A DNA stretch of 64,000 bases from Bicyclus anynana (GCF_947172395.1 NC_069102.1:6044442-6108441); one strand, 5' to 3'; positions 49,766 to 62,710 are shown, counted from the first letter of the stretch. Notes: generated by a model not told the origin, from the letters alone. Numbers and translations are program-made.

Positions 49766-52700
49766 CTATTATTCTAGATAGACAGAGTTCTGGGCTACCA
49801 ATATGGAATTTTATTATGATACTAATAATGAACTTGATGTCGGGTACCAGGCCCACCCTAGGAAATAATCCTAGATACGCAAATGGATATCTGTGATGCT
49901 ATAAAGTATAGTAATTCTTTATGTGGAAGACTTTGAATTTTGACTTTGACTTTGAGTTTTGAATATAGTAGTAAGTGTACAGTAGAAATGCAATGATAAC
50001 ATACGTAAAAATGGCGTGTGACACCGAAGCCCGTTTACCAGAAAACCGTTGCTAAGCAACCACTCGGACAAATGCTAATCTATAAACATTTCTGCATTGC
50101 TGATGCTTCGTAAGTTTCACACTCATATGTATGTCTACTGTTACAACTAAATCCAAAAAGTCTTCCGAAAATAGAATATCTATACCACAGGAGACAAAGT
50201 GGGACGAAGAAAGTGCATTTTTGTTTTGTTCTTTTCTAACGGATTTCCGTATACTTATAGACAATTACAATTATTGTAGGTAACTATTGACTCGATTCAC
50301 GTAGAACATCTAACATAGACAGAGAGACAGTAAAAACAGAGTAAAACATTCTGTTTTCAAAATAAAAATACTCACTAGTAAAGTTTTTAAAACGCACCAT
50401 ACTAACTGACCTTTGTTATAGCAAACTCTATAGAAAGAACTTATGCAGTTAATAATTACAAAAATAACAGTTACTTTTTTATCAAATTACCATGCCCAAG
50501 TATGTTTAATGTTTTAAAAACAATAAAACTTTTTTAAAACCAATCAATAAAGATACAATTTTCTTTTTACTATTCACAATAGTGTAGCAATATTTCTGTA
50601 TGTTCTATTAGATTTTTTAGATAAGTACATAGTTTACTCTCAAATTTTATTGACATTTTAAAATAGCGGAAAGATAGGTATTTTTTTATAATACAATCAT
50701 ATTTTTGTCATCATTAAAAATATTCCACATCGCTCGGTCAATTTGGCGCTAGTAAAAAAAATAAAAACAAAGCAAATCACCTCCTTTTGGGAAGTAATCT
50801 AAAAATTAATCAATTTCTACTACATGAAATTAAAATGATTAACATATTTTGTATCTAATCAACCAACTAACGCCAAGCAAACCTTTAATGATTTTAATTT
50901 TGCATTAAAACAATAAAACTCCAGGCCTACTATCAACTTGTTGGCTTTTCATTTCATATCAACGCTTGTTCATTCAAGTGTTTCATACGTTTTTAATAAA
51001 TACACATGATTTTAGAGTCGCGATTTTTCGATTGGTTTAGCTGACCTGTAGACAGAGAACTAAATAAATAAATAAATAGAAAATTATCTACCGCATTTGT
51101 TCAAAGGGAGAACGTGTGTGGAGTATAAAAATCTCAAATCAGTAAACTTAAAATATACTTCTTATCAAAAAATCGAAACAGTCAGCCAGAACAGTACTTG
51201 CAGACTGTTTAAATTTTTTTGATGAGAAGTATATTGGTGAAAAAATTGTTGAGTATAGTGAGTGGATTGTCAAAGTCATACACATTTTGATTTACACAAC
51301 GGCACGCTGATCACTTGTCTATTTACTTATTTGTCTACTGTTTTACCAGACTACACATACAAGTCAATAGTAAAGCCCTTAATAAGTTATTATGTACTTC
51401 GCAAATGAACGAGATATAAATTAATGTATAGGCATATTAATAATTAAAAGAAAAGAACATTTAGGCCCCACTTCTTACACAATATATCGGGTAATTTTTG
51501 AAACAGGTACACACGTACATAGAGTAATGTTAAAGAACAGTGAATCTCTACATATATTTGTCACTTATGCGTTATAAGGGGTGTTCACACTGGTGCACTG
51601 CCATCCACATTCTGATCTACCTCATCAGTCTAGCAAATTATCTTTAAAGTAAGTCAACGATGAATAGCTATTATTAAAAGATGTTACTACTAAAAACCAA
51701 TTAGATAATGATTTATTTTATAAAAAAATAAAACAACTTCGCCTCATTCACTCATTTATACATTTAATTTATTGAAGTTATTCAATGATTTTAAATCTCT
51801 CATTATTTTATTACAAAATATTGAATTAGCAACTACAGCAAAAAATTAACAATTTAACAAATTCAATTGATTTTTTTATTGATAATCAGTTTTATTCAAA
51901 ATAACTGGTTATGTTTTTTTATCAAACAATTTTCATAATATATCAAAAAAATTATATTTGAAGCAATTAGATAAGGCAGTATTAAAATCATAAATATCAG
52001 CCTATTTTACAGCCCGAAAAGGACTCGAACCCAGGACCTCGTAATCCAAGGTCATATAGGCTAACCACTGGACCTACGAGGTAGTGTATCATCAATATGA
52101 TAGTGCACAATTGCGAACTCCGCTATAGAGGTACACTACATTTATGTTGAAAATGCGCTCAATCATCGTGTTTCTTCCATCTATAAATACACTTGGGTAA
52201 TTATATACTTAAAATACAATAACACTTATGTGCTGACACTAGATCAGGGCCCTGATTGGTGAATCGCATTTTATGACGTCAAACGTCTCCATTAACGTGA
52301 TATCTCAAAAAAACATAATTTTACAGAAGGATATTTTTAACTCTCAAAAAATTTCCGAGACAAAACTAATGTTTTCAAGTAACTTTAAAATTATAAATAC
52401 TTGAAAAAAACATTGGTTTTTGACACGTAACTTTTTTAAACAGCCTCCTAAAATTGTGTTTTACGAGGTAACGTTTGACGTAACAAATTGTGAATAACAT
52501 GTAGTTAAGATTTAACTGTCACAAATCAGGTACACATGGATCTTATTCAAAAATCTTAGTTGTTTTCAAAAATTAAAAATAAACAAAATGTATAAATCTC
52601 TTGTAATGTCATAAAATAATTTGTATTTATTTGGTCAAAAATTAAATATAAATTACATGATAATACAGAGTATTATGTTATAGAGTTTAATCGCTTTTGT

Positions 52701-54368
52701 TATAATTAATAATAATCAAATTAATCTATTATGTAAAAAATATAAATATTCATTTAATCCATGTGTAGCCGACTGTACAGGAAATGTTGAAATGTCAACT
52801 TAACAACAGCAGTCGTTTAACAATCAGAATCACGACAGGAAGACATTTTATTTACCAAAATCAATACCAAATACATCCAAAAACAGTTGAAAAAAAAAAA
52901 TACAACATTTACACACATTCAAAAATGCAGCCCTTAACTACGGTGCAGTACGGAAGGTACGGAAACTCTAATCCCTTGTATTTTGAGAATATGAGATTTT
53001 TTTATACATTTATCGTTTAAAAGCCAAACATACATACGCACAGCGATATTCAAAACACTCCACGACTCTATAGGTTGCTCTCTACGTTATAAATATTCGC
53101 TTCTCAATCATAGAGACAGTGCGATTTGTGCACACTACACATATTTAGTCCCAGAGGCGGCCTAAGGATTACCTATGGCGTTTATACACGAGGAATAATG
53201 TCGCGGACACATTAACAACACGCCACGCGTCTCCACGAGCGTCGAGTGACAACAGATTAGTATCTTTAGCCAAAATACAAGCTTCAATTTATGTTTATAC
53301 AAATATACTAAGACGTTGAATAGCTTTGCAATTTTGATGGCATGTATTGTGTCCGTGACATAATTTGTCGCTTTATTTCTATAATGCTTAGACTAACAAT
53401 TCACCTGGAAGTATGAAGTCCTGGTGGATATTTAATATTATTTTAAAAAGAGTAACATGTAAACTGAAGTTTAAATTAATTAAGTTAACGAAAATAGTTT
53501 CGTAGCCAATTATCCTAATTTAAGCGTTTTACGTTCAGTCGTTATGGTATAAAGGGTCTTTGTTAGTCTAGGCTAATAGAAGAGCAATAATAATTTTCAT
53601 TAATTAATTAATTAGGATATCTTTTCCCCATCTCACACTATATTGTTACGATGATCACATTGACGCCTTTAATCTTAAACTACATTATCTAAATATCAAT
53701 TAATCTTAACATTAAAACTAGGTACGCTTGATTTTGTTTTGTGGAATGCACTTTTCATAAATAAAGATCTTAATACACACTGAATTCGGGTACAATTTTA
53801 CGGGGCTTCAAACATCAGTACAATGCCCGGAGGAAGAATCAGAGAGTTCAATGATTTATAATTACACTTTGATCAACAGGAGACTAAAAAATAGTAGGGC
53901 AATTTACACATAACACTAATATGTACAGAACTAGTTTGTGCTTTTACTAGTCAAATTAAAAGTTAAAAGTTAACGTCGGCGCACGCAGTCCTTGATTGTC
54001 CGACATCCGACGTTTACACTTTCACAACATCCAGTTTAGGAGTTCATCGATACCACAGTCAACTAAAAATCAGGTAACTATTAGTTCACATACTAAAACA
54101 TTCAAAGCGCACTTACACATCGTGGGTCACGCGAGATCACAGTTTTTAATGGCTACTGGCATTGAAGCGAAACACGTAAAAGTTAATTTCACTGTCACAT
54201 TACGAATAGTTTTATTTTGTCACATCCGTTAATTTTTATACGTATTCGATAGTGCTTATCGAAATTTGATTTGAAACGCGACGCTCGGGTCACTTTCGTT
54301 GTCGTCGATCGAACTTGATGTCCGAGAATAAGTTAACGCCGGCTCTTGTACTATCCGTGATTGTTCGC
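49766..54368 (-). other. Probable long 3' UTR of scribbler, almost repeat-free
   Basis: 4.6 kb of AT-rich DNA downstream of the sbb stop codon with only one SINE-like head (52006-52088) and a diverged repeat at 49998-50220, unlike all other non-coding parts of the window. No ORF of interest. Long 3' UTRs are usual for neural regulators; extent unproven. Confidence 0.4.
52006..52088 (-). mobile_element. tRNA-like SINE head (family C)
   Basis: Minus strand: CCTCGTAGGTCCAGTGGTTA (A-box region) and GGTCCTGGGTTCGAGTCC (B box). No acceptor-stem pairing, so not a tRNA gene. Confidence 0.55.
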
Positions 54369-57300
54369 TCACTTGGGCGGTGTCGGGAAGGAGTTGACTA
54401 CAGCTTGCGTGCTCGCTAGGACGGCGGCCGCTGGAACATACAATCCTCTGTTAATGTCTCTATGTAACTTCCACTTTCGCCACTACTCTTTCCCGAATCA
54501 CATCTTTCTATGTCCACACTTTTACACTTTAGTGACACTTGGTTACACTTAGTTACACTTGCGCGGTGCTGGGCCGCTTTTCGGCCGTATGCTATCGCGC
54601 TCCTGCAACCAATTACATGTTATATTATTGTCGATTCGTTTTGCGTGGCCTCACTTCAGGGAGTTAAAGATAGATGTGTTCGGGAGAAAAATAAAAATGG
54701 CCGAAAGTAATAAGGTGTTTTTTATAGCATCAAAAAAGTATCATGAATTACATCGAATTAAGTTAAATAAAATCTGACATTTAACATTGTCTAGTGATTA
54801 TAAAGAAAAACCCTTTAGGAGAATATACTGTAAAAAAGCTAAAAGTCTACATAAAATATTTCGATTTTAATGTGGTTTACGTTATTTTTATATACATAAG
54901 CACTTATGTAGTGAAAATGTGCAAGATAAATCATTTACCTTTATTAATTTAATATGTAAATACAAAACAAGCACAGTATATTAATGTTGCGCAGTTATTC
55001 TATTTCATAGGAAGGTTTTGCTTAAGATGTACAGCAGAAGTCAGCATAAATAATTAAGATACAACGCGCGGCGTGTGACATAGAAACCCGTTTAACAAAA
55101 ACCCGTTGAGTAACTCACTCCAAAACAGAAACATGTATACATATAAAGTAAAGCATGTTTTTGGTTTTGCTGATAGGCCTTCAACACAAAACGCCCGTCT
55201 AACTAATTACAACTACAGCCAAATTTTCCGAAAATAGAATATCTCTACCGTGCTTCTTGTACCAGGGTATAATAAATGTAAGAGAGGTGAAAGTACCTGG
55301 ATAAGGCGGCGGATACAGCGGGTAGCCGAGCCCAACGTGCGTGTGATGGTGTGTGTGCACATGGCGCTGGGGCGGCGGCGAGCGCGGGGACTCCTTTGGG
55401 GGCTCGGGCCTCGGCGGCTTGCCCTGCGGGGACTTGGCGTGCTCTTGCAACTCATGGATCTTGTGCGGCGCAGAGTGCGGTCCGTATGCGTACTGCGCGC
55501 CGTGGCCCGGCGGCAGCAATTCCAGCTTGGCGGGCGCGCCCGGCCGTGAGAGATCCTCTGGTGCATGATACCTTAGTAACAAATGAAGAGTTTTATCATC
55601 TATCACCCTAAGTCGTTGGTCCATTGATTAGCCTATATGACTTTGAATGACGAGGGCGAATCCCAGGGTTGGGCTATGAAACATTCCTTTCTTCTAAAAA
55701 AAATCATTGAATAATCTCAGCCTAGAGTTGGGAACTTAGTGCTTAGTTGGGTGCCTCGGACAACAAGTTAAGCAGTTCCGGTCATTATCATTAGCACTGA
55801 TATAGTACTTGTAGACATTCAAGAATTTAACATGATCACCCTAAGACCGCAGAACCTCGGCCGCCATTGGAGCAGTGTGGTGTAATCTAATCAATCATCT
55901 ATAAAGAGGAGAGGCCTAGCTCTGTGGGCTGTTAAAATAGGCTGACAAAAGTCACACTAAACATAAACTAAAAATAAAAAATATTCTTCTATACCTATTT
56001 TTTAATGCTCTAACCTTTTCATAAAAAAAAGTTTAGTAAATTGTTCATGGTACCTAGACCCATAAAGGAATGTGTTGATATTTTAGATATTTTTTAATTG
56101 ATATAGGTAACTTTTGGAATGGTAAGAGACATATCATTAAATTCTTTGAATGGTAAAAGAATTATATCCTGGGCCAGGGGAGTAAACGCCGTAAGCCATC
56201 TTTACCCTTCATTTGGGCCCCCCAACTAATTTTGGTACAGATATACGCCACTGTCCTGAGCTTTAATAGCCCAGGACAGTGGTATGGTATGGTATATAAT
56301 ACTTATATAATATAAATCAAAATGTTTTAACAAATTATGGTTTAATTTGTAAGAAATAAATATTAAAACACTGCGCGACGTGTAATGGTAATTACCTACC
56401 TACAACCTACAATGTAACCACAATATAAAGCAAATAACGATTTACTAGGAACAAATAATAATAACAATATTAATCTCATGTTAAAAGTCAAATCTCTGAC
56501 CTTATAAACATATGTATAGTATGTATTAGTATAGGTATGGGTTCCTATGTATAGATCCACAAATGATATAGTATCCGCGATACGCTGACCTGTGTCAGAC
56601 TAACAGTTATTTAGTGCCTACTGGTTTCATTTTTTAACTTGTCTTTAAAAGTTTAAAGTAAGTTTTAAATAAAATAACAAACAGCTCTGTCAAATAACGA
56701 ATTCCTTTTGATAGTAACCACTATACTCAGGAAGGTTAGAATAAAAATCGTATCAAAGATCGATAGATAGATCATAATTATATACAACTAGCGGACCTTA
56801 ATCCGGCCCTGTCGCAAAATCCGTTATTATTGGATGTCTACAACTTTCCTGCCAAATTTCAACTTTCAACTTTATATCGTGATGAATCGTGATGAATGAT
56901 ACCTTTCGCATTTAATTAAGATAAATTCTTGTTAAACATGTTACCTTGGTACCGACCAGCCTCCACCGAAGCTACCAACGAGCATGGGACTCAAGGGAGC
57001 TCGGTACACGGGGTCGAACGGCAGGCCTCCGTAATGAGGCGGCTGCATGTACGGCGGCAGGTAGTATTGGGACGTAGGCGGCGGCGGCGGCCCTTGTGTC
57101 TCCGTTGTCGGCTTTTGACCCTCCTGTTTTACCTAAAAACAATGAAAAAATTATAGTTATCAATCTAGATCGGAGACTAGTTTTTGACACAAGAAAGACG
57201 TATCTAAAAGTTTGACAAAAAAAATTGTATCTAAGTAACCAAAGTATGATATTGAGGTAAGACATTAATGTCGCCAAGATGTCGTAGGGAACTGCAGGAC

Positions 57301-60300
57301 GGCGGCGGACTTGTAGTTACTTGGAAGTCTTTAATAAAAGGCATGGCCAACAGTTGATGATAATGATGACTACTTAATAAGTAATGACGTAGTCTTTAAT
57401 GAGTTACAAACCTTAACCTCCTCTTTAGGTTTGTCATCCTTGTCCTTGGGCTTGTGAGCAGGCTGAGGCCGAGGCGGACCGCCTTGCCCTGGAGGCCCGG
57501 GCGGTGCTCCCACTGGCTTACCGTCGCCACCTTCCTTTCGACGCTGCTCGAGACTCATGTAGTATCTGTAACATTTATGATATCCTGGTAATGATTTACC
57601 TACTGGTATATCTTAAGACCTTCAAGTCTTTAATTTATGCTGCGGCAGCATGCGGGGGTTTGTGAATTTTGGTGGTCGAAATAAAGAATCAAGAAATTTA
57701 GTAAAAAAAAAGTGTACTTAAGTCGAGAAAGATATCTTAGATGGTTTGGTTTGGAAGGGACTGATAAAGCGAGGATGAATGAAAATGTTGGAAGGGGAAG
57801 GCCAAGGCGAACGTTTCTGAACTAAATTCAGGATATTCTAAAGAAAGGCCAGGTCATGAATACTCTAAAACCACAAATTTGCATACAAGGATTGACGATA
57901 TTTGTGCAAAATATATACTTAGAGAAAGTTGTAGTTTCTATATCCCTATGGCAATGACCAATTAGGCATGATGACAAGTATGTTTGAATGTACGTATACA
58001 GTACGTAGGTATGTACGATTTTAACTTACCTCCTCAATTCCTCTTCTCTCGCGTGCGGGGGTCTTTGGAAGGAGTACGGTCCCATTTGGGCTTTCATTTC
58101 TATACTCTCTTTTAAGATCTGATGGTTTTCGTTCGGTCTCGTCGGGTCCTTTCCATCGGGTGGCCTCTGCGGTTTACTCTTGTCTAGGGGGCTTGGAGTA
58201 GTTTTCGAACGGTCTGATTCCTTGGATTTGTCATCTAGGGGCGGTCCAGGGGGTGGCCCGGATTCCACGTTGTAAGGAAAATTTGGAACATAGTTGTATG
58301 GGTAGAAATGGGGTGGTAGCACTTTTTGCGGTCCTCCATCTGGTTTTCCATCCTGTATATAAAGAACAAAGTCAAATCGTTATAGATTATGCTCTCTACT
58401 AAGGATTAAAACACAAAACAGCGGTGTCACAAACAAAACTAACGTCTTCTACTAAGAAATTAAGAATGTGTTAAGAAAACGGTTACGCGTGGTTTATGAG
58501 TAGGTATAATATTTCTAATAACTTCGCATAGCCGTTTCCGTATTGCGACGCTAAATTAAAATATAATATTATCATTCTAATATAGAAGAAATTCGATTAT
58601 TTAAATGAATAATAGGTAGTTTAATTAAGTGGTGAATTGAAAACTAAAGTAAAAATTTAGTAAGAAATACGAGTATCTAAATTAATAATGTTTATCAAGT
58701 GGAAAGATTAGCTGAATTTTTGCAGTAATTAAAACTAGTATATTAAATAAGAGTAAAACTCACCGTGTTTGGTTGCTGTCGATAATCAGGAAACTCACGC
58801 ATCTGTAAGTACAAGAGAGTTACGTAAATAATCGGGTTTCTACAGAGTTTTTCGTGATTTAATTTGCTTTTCAAGATCAAGATAACAGCTGTAAATCAGT
58901 GCTGTATGCTCCAACATTTGCTTGGTTCGTGCAGCACAACGCTTAGCTGGTATTTCAAGATTGTGACAAATATGACAGAGATTTGATGCTTCTAATACTT
59001 TAATTTTGGTCTTGATTTGCCCAGGTGTTCGAGGCATCGACACTACAATTTGTGATGTGTGGTATAATGTTAAATACAGGTTTTCCTTTCTTTCCTTTCA
59101 AGTATTTGCTTTTATTTGTTAATTTCTCTCACCTTAAGGTCGTTCTTGGGATCTCCTTTCGAGAGGTCTTCTTTACCCTTGTCTGAGGGAGGCGGCGCAC
59201 TGGTGGGATGTGATGGAGGCAAGTATGGCGGCTGACCGTAGTACTGAAATGATATATTGATCATCATTATATTACAATATAAAAGAAACACTTGACTTTA
59301 AATACTTGAATAAAATAGTATAAATACTCCATTTTTAAATGGTTACACTCTTAATTGAAGGTAGATTAAGAATTTCACAAATACAGGAACAAAGACAATG
59401 TTACAATAGGAACATAGCAGATATTTTACAAAACATAATAACTTAGTATTTTTTCATTATTTACAAGTTACCCCTTGACTACAGTCTCATCTGATGGTAA
59501 GTGATGATGCAATCTAAGGACGAAGCAGGCGAACTTGTTAGGAGGAGGAAATAAATTCACACCACTTTCGGTTTCTACACGACATCGTATCGAAACGCTA
59601 AGTCGCTTGGCAATATGTCTTTGTCGGTATTGTGGTAACTAGCCACGGCCGACCAATTAAGAAAACCTCAATAGACCTTCTTGTAAATTCACCGCACATA
59701 CCACCGCGCCACGGAAGTCCAAAAGTTTAGACATACCTGATGATACACTGGGAACGGTCTGTGGCCAGCGTCGGCTTCAGGCGCGCCCTCTGTCGGCGCG
59801 GCGTCGTCTGATATGTCGGAGTAGGCGGGGGAGCGCACGCCGGGGGTGGGGGAGCGCCGCGCGCGCCGCTTGCCCGGCGAGCCGTCGGGGGGAGATTCGG
59901 TAGACTTGCGCTCTTCTGACGGCATTAGCGCTGAACGGGGTTTAACCTGCATGATAAAAAAAAATCTCAACAAGGTCTCTCATTATGTCAGATGCAGCCG
60001 TGCAACTTGCAAGACATAGGTTATTTAATCAACCGTTTAAACAAGTTATCCACCTTTTAGCCCATTTTTTTTAAATAATTTTCGTCAAACAATTTAATAC
60101 AGTGAGAAAATTTCAATAATTATTCAAATGCACCATTTAAGTAAGCATTTTCTTTTCTTTAGCCGTGATTTTTGTTAATAGTAATTTTGTAGCTGTTTCC
60201 TGTAGTTTTTTGATCTTCGAGGCATACTAGCTGCATATTTGTGAATACTGTATAAGTGTATACTACCATAAAATCTGGTAACTATTTGGACTTAACCTTG

Positions 60301-61855
60301 TCTATGGATTGCTAATGTCATGGACAAAAAATAACGTTTGGTAATAAAATATAGCGATAAATCTGGCAGCGATACAAACTTATATTTGTATTCTTAAGAC
60401 CCGTTTCATTTTATTACAAGTAACAATTAACTTTCACGAGATTAATTAAAAAGATTAAATTGAGCTTTGAGTCACGTCAAAGATCTCTAGACTTTTTACT
60501 TTTTTTTAGCTTTAAACAGAAAATTTCAATGAACGTACCTTGAATTGCGTTAACTGAGTAGCCGGTTGTAAGGTAGGCAGCGATTCAGGCGGCGGAGTCG
60601 ACGGTGCTGGAGGAGTCACTGGCCGCTCCACTTGCGGCGCAGGTTCAGGAGTCGTCGCAAACTCCTCGAACCTCGGCTGAGGCGGAGATTCGACCACCTC
60701 AGGCTTCTCTGGTGACTTTTCCGGAGACTTATCACTCTTTTCCTCCGGTGACTTCGTTGGTGTGGGAGACTTTACAGGCGTCGCCGGTGTGGCCGGTTCG
60801 GATGGAGGTTGCGCGGGTGACGCTGGTTCCACAGTCGGTTCCTCCTGCTCCGAACTAGAACCGTCTTTATCGTCTTCGTCGGGTGAACCGTGGGCATGCG
60901 ATCGGTGGTATTTCAAACCGTTCGCGTGTTTGTACTTTTTATTACAGTTTGGCTCTGGACATTCGAGTAAGACAGGGTCGGGAGGTGGAGATGAGGGGGT
61001 AGGTGGAGGACGTTTGGCTTTAGGCGTCGGCGGGCGCTCTTCTGCATCGGAGTTCCTCTTCCTCTTTGAATCCGGTTTGGGAGGAGTGAAGGGTGTGGGA
61101 GAAGGCAGCGCTCGCCGACCTTTGGCGCCTCCGTTGCGAAGCTTACTGTGCACTGAGGAGCGCGTTTCCGTGAAGTTTGTCATGTCCGTGGGCGCCGCGC
61201 CGCGGCCGCGTTTCGCGCGCCCCTTGGGCGTCCGGGCGTCCAACTCCTCGGTGGGTGAGTCACAAAACCTGGAAAAATTTAATTAAAAAATACATTAACT
61301 TAGGTATAATATTTATTTGAGTACATAATACGATATTATCGTAAAATCTTGTAGTTTAAACATTTTATTTTGAGTAGAAATATATGTGTATTATTTACAC
61401 AATGCAGACTCCAAAAGGAATTGGTTTAAAAATTAATACCTTTTTGACAAATTTAGGTAATTCTTTAAAACTGTTAAGTGTAAGAGAATAGGTTTGATTG
61501 TCTGTGTACTAGTTATAGGCATATGAATATTTTAACATTGTGAGGATACCTGCATACCTGATAATTTTCTTAAATCTCTATGTGTGTGAAGATTGCCAAT
61601 CCAGCCAGCCAGCGTGGTGGACTAGACCTGATCCCTCTCATTCTGAGAGGAAACTCGTGCTCAACAGTGAGCCGAATATGAGTTGTTCCGGGTCCGAGTT
61701 TTCAATAGACCAACGAGGCAGTTTAAGGCCACTAATTACTATAAAAAAACCTTAAATAGTTACTGACCGGGGCGGGGCCCAATCGTGTCTCGTGCAGTCC
61801 AGTAAGGTCCCGACGTAGGTCTTCCCTCGCCACGTCACGTTCACTACCAACACAC
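54369..61855 (-). CDS. sbb: Scribbler/brakeless (ZNF608/609 family) corepressor, last 10 coding exons, partial
   Basis: Exons are 61855-61768, 61268-60539, 59946-59737, 59243-59133, 58802-58764, 58352-58030, 57565-57412, 57132-56945, 55571-55297 and 54430-54369. All are phase-compatible with GT-AG borders, coding the last 725 residues. The first exon carries the family block NVTWRGKTYVGTLLDCTRHDW, followed by FCDSPTEELDARTPKGRAKR. A single C2H2 finger follows (CPEPNC...KYHRSHAH, about 60920-60970), then long Pro/Ser/Glu-rich stretches, VKPRSALMPSEERKSTE, YYMSLEQRRKEG, RYHAPEDLSRPGAP and the terminal SFPTPPK. In Drosophila this nuclear protein is a transcriptional corepressor needed for photoreceptor axon targeting and larval locomotion; vertebrate homologues are ZNF608/ZNF609. 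The 5' part lies beyond the right edge. Reading through the donor at 55297 would give a different tail stopping at 55199. Family assignment is strong; isoform structure is unknown. Confidence 0.92.
55040..55260. repeat. Diverged repeat shared with 49998-50220
   Basis: GGCGTGTGACATAGAAACCCGT and TTTTCCGAAAATAGAATATC match GGCGTGTGACACCGAAGCCCG and GTCTTCCGAAAATAGAATAT in the same order, about 140 bp apart in each copy. It lies in the last sbb intron near the exon 9 donor. Confidence 0.6.
55605..55795 (+). mobile_element. tRNA-like SINE (family C), sbb last intron
   Basis: Head CGTTGGTCCATTGATTAGCC with GGCGAATCCCAGGG. Body ATCTCAGCCTAGAGTTGGGA and CAACAAGTTAAGCAGTTCCG. Matches 43.88-44.04 kb; antisense to sbb. 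Confidence 0.65.
55796..56944 (-). other. sbb intron, remainder
   Basis: AT-rich, with a small inverted repeat CCACTGTCCTG / CAGGACAGTGG (56251-56281) and a Helitron-like trace near 56790-56890 (CTAGCGGACCTTAATCCGGC). No gene. Confidence 0.5.
57720..57905 (+). pseudogene. Degenerate reverse-transcriptase C-terminal fragment in an sbb intron
   Basis: The plus strand reads, in frame pieces, RYLRWFGLEGTDKARMNE, GRGRPRRTF and a following IL.KGQV-like segment, the usual tail of LINE polyproteins. Stops interrupt it. Short and dead; antisense to sbb. Confidence 0.5.
58840..59043 (-). other. Unexplained 65-67-codon ORF inside a short sbb intron
   Basis: The ORF starts MPRTPGQIKTKIKVLEAS, contains LCHICHNLEIPAKRC and ends LEKQIKSRKTL. 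It fills most of the 330-bp intron between exons 58802-58764 and 59243-59133, on the same strand as sbb. I do not recognise the protein; it looks like a helix-rich nucleic-acid-binding fragment or a transposon remnant. Confidence 0.35.
59455..59722 (-). mobile_element. tRNA-derived SINE (family B), sbb intron
   Basis: Minus strand has the degraded head TTCCGTGGCGCGGTGGTATG, CGGCCGTGGCTAGTTACCAC and the end TAGTCAAGGGGTAACTTG. Its head lies about 15 bp downstream of the donor of exon 59946-59737. Confidence 0.75.
59950..60538 (-). other. sbb intron
   Basis: AT-rich. A segment near 60150-60260 resembles the start of the ORF at 58.9-59.0 kb (TTCGAGGCAT...ATTTGTGA...GTATA). Otherwise featureless. 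Confidence 0.45.
61530..61686 (+). mobile_element. tRNA-derived SINE (family A), 5' truncated, sbb intron
   Basis: Body from ATTGTGAGGATACCTGCATA to GTGAGCCGAATATGAGTTG. The GCATTGGG segment is partly deleted; antisense to sbb. Confidence 0.7.
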
Positions 61856-61917
61856 CTGGAAAGATAGGAAAAGACCTTAAGAATTTGAGAAACATGAAGA
61901 TTTCATTATCCGCAAAT

Positions 61918-62292
61918 CACACTAATATTATAAAGGGTGTAAATGTGTGGGTGTTTATATGTTTGCTGAAGTGATTTGGCTAAAATATTAAATGGAAATA
62001 GATTTTAGGGACTCTGGATTAACACATAGACTAATTTTTATCCCGGAAAAGCCCATGGTTCCCGCGGGATTTGTGAAAAACTGAATTCCACGCGGACGAC
62101 GTCGGGGGCGTCCGCTAGTAATATATAAATGCGAAAAGTCACTCGATATCTCGAGAACCACTAGACGTACAAAAATGAAATTTGGCAGGGAGGTAGTTTA
62201 CAGTTAGTAGACGTACGCTAAAAACGGATTTCACAAGATAACCGGATTAAGGAGGTCGAAGAGTGGTAGACGGACGGGCGTCTGCCAGTCTA
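61918..62292 (+). mobile_element. Two adjacent Helitron-like copies
   Basis: The first (61918-62120) has ACTAATATTATAAAGGGTGT and ends GGGGGCGTCCGCTAGT. The second (about 62123-62292) has CGATATCTCGAGAACCACTA and a degraded GGACGGGCGTCTGCCAGT end. Confidence 0.7.
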
Positions 62293-62511
62293 ATATACAG
62301 TCCAGTTACTAAACCAGACAAAGTGTTTTGTCACTATTATGACTAATTAGAAGTTAAATTAAAATAGTAATAGACACTGCATATAATGCATATTGAATAG
62401 TGATGCTAATTGCTATATTATTTACACTAAAAACGAAACATGATAACATAAAGAAAAATCTATCTACAAAAACACTAAAATAATTTTCCAAAAGCGAAAA
62501 ATAACGTCTAA

Positions 62512-62710
62512 TCTATACTAATACTATAATGCTAAAGAGTTTGTTTGTTTGTTTGGTAAAACGCACTAATTTCAGATATAATGGTTCGAATTAAAAAAAA
62601 TATTTCAGTGATGAAAAATTATTTCATTTGTTACGGAAGGCTATACATAAAGTTTAGCTTCAAACGCAATAATCATACGCAAATGCAAAACGCAGGGTGT
62701 AGCTAGTGCT
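62512..62710 (+). mobile_element. Helitron-like copy
   Basis: Head ATCTATACTAATACTATAAT, GTTTGTTTGTTTGG and an AGCTAGT end at about 62706; interior diverged. Confidence 0.55.

Noticed and set aside
11470..52088. Functional tRNA genes at the tRNA-like heads (11.5, 29.1, 36.1, 40.0, 52.0 kb)
   Set aside because: A and B boxes are present but acceptor or anticodon stems do not pair, and the sequences continue into shared SINE bodies.
55250..55611. Long plus-strand ORFs opposite the sbb exon
   Set aside because: They are GC-rich antisense shadows of the proline-rich sbb exon; no domain or independent start context.
60604..61286. Plus-strand ORFs of 84 and 174 aa
   Set aside because: Antisense shadows of the 730-bp sbb zinc-finger exon, with low-complexity composition caused by its codon use.
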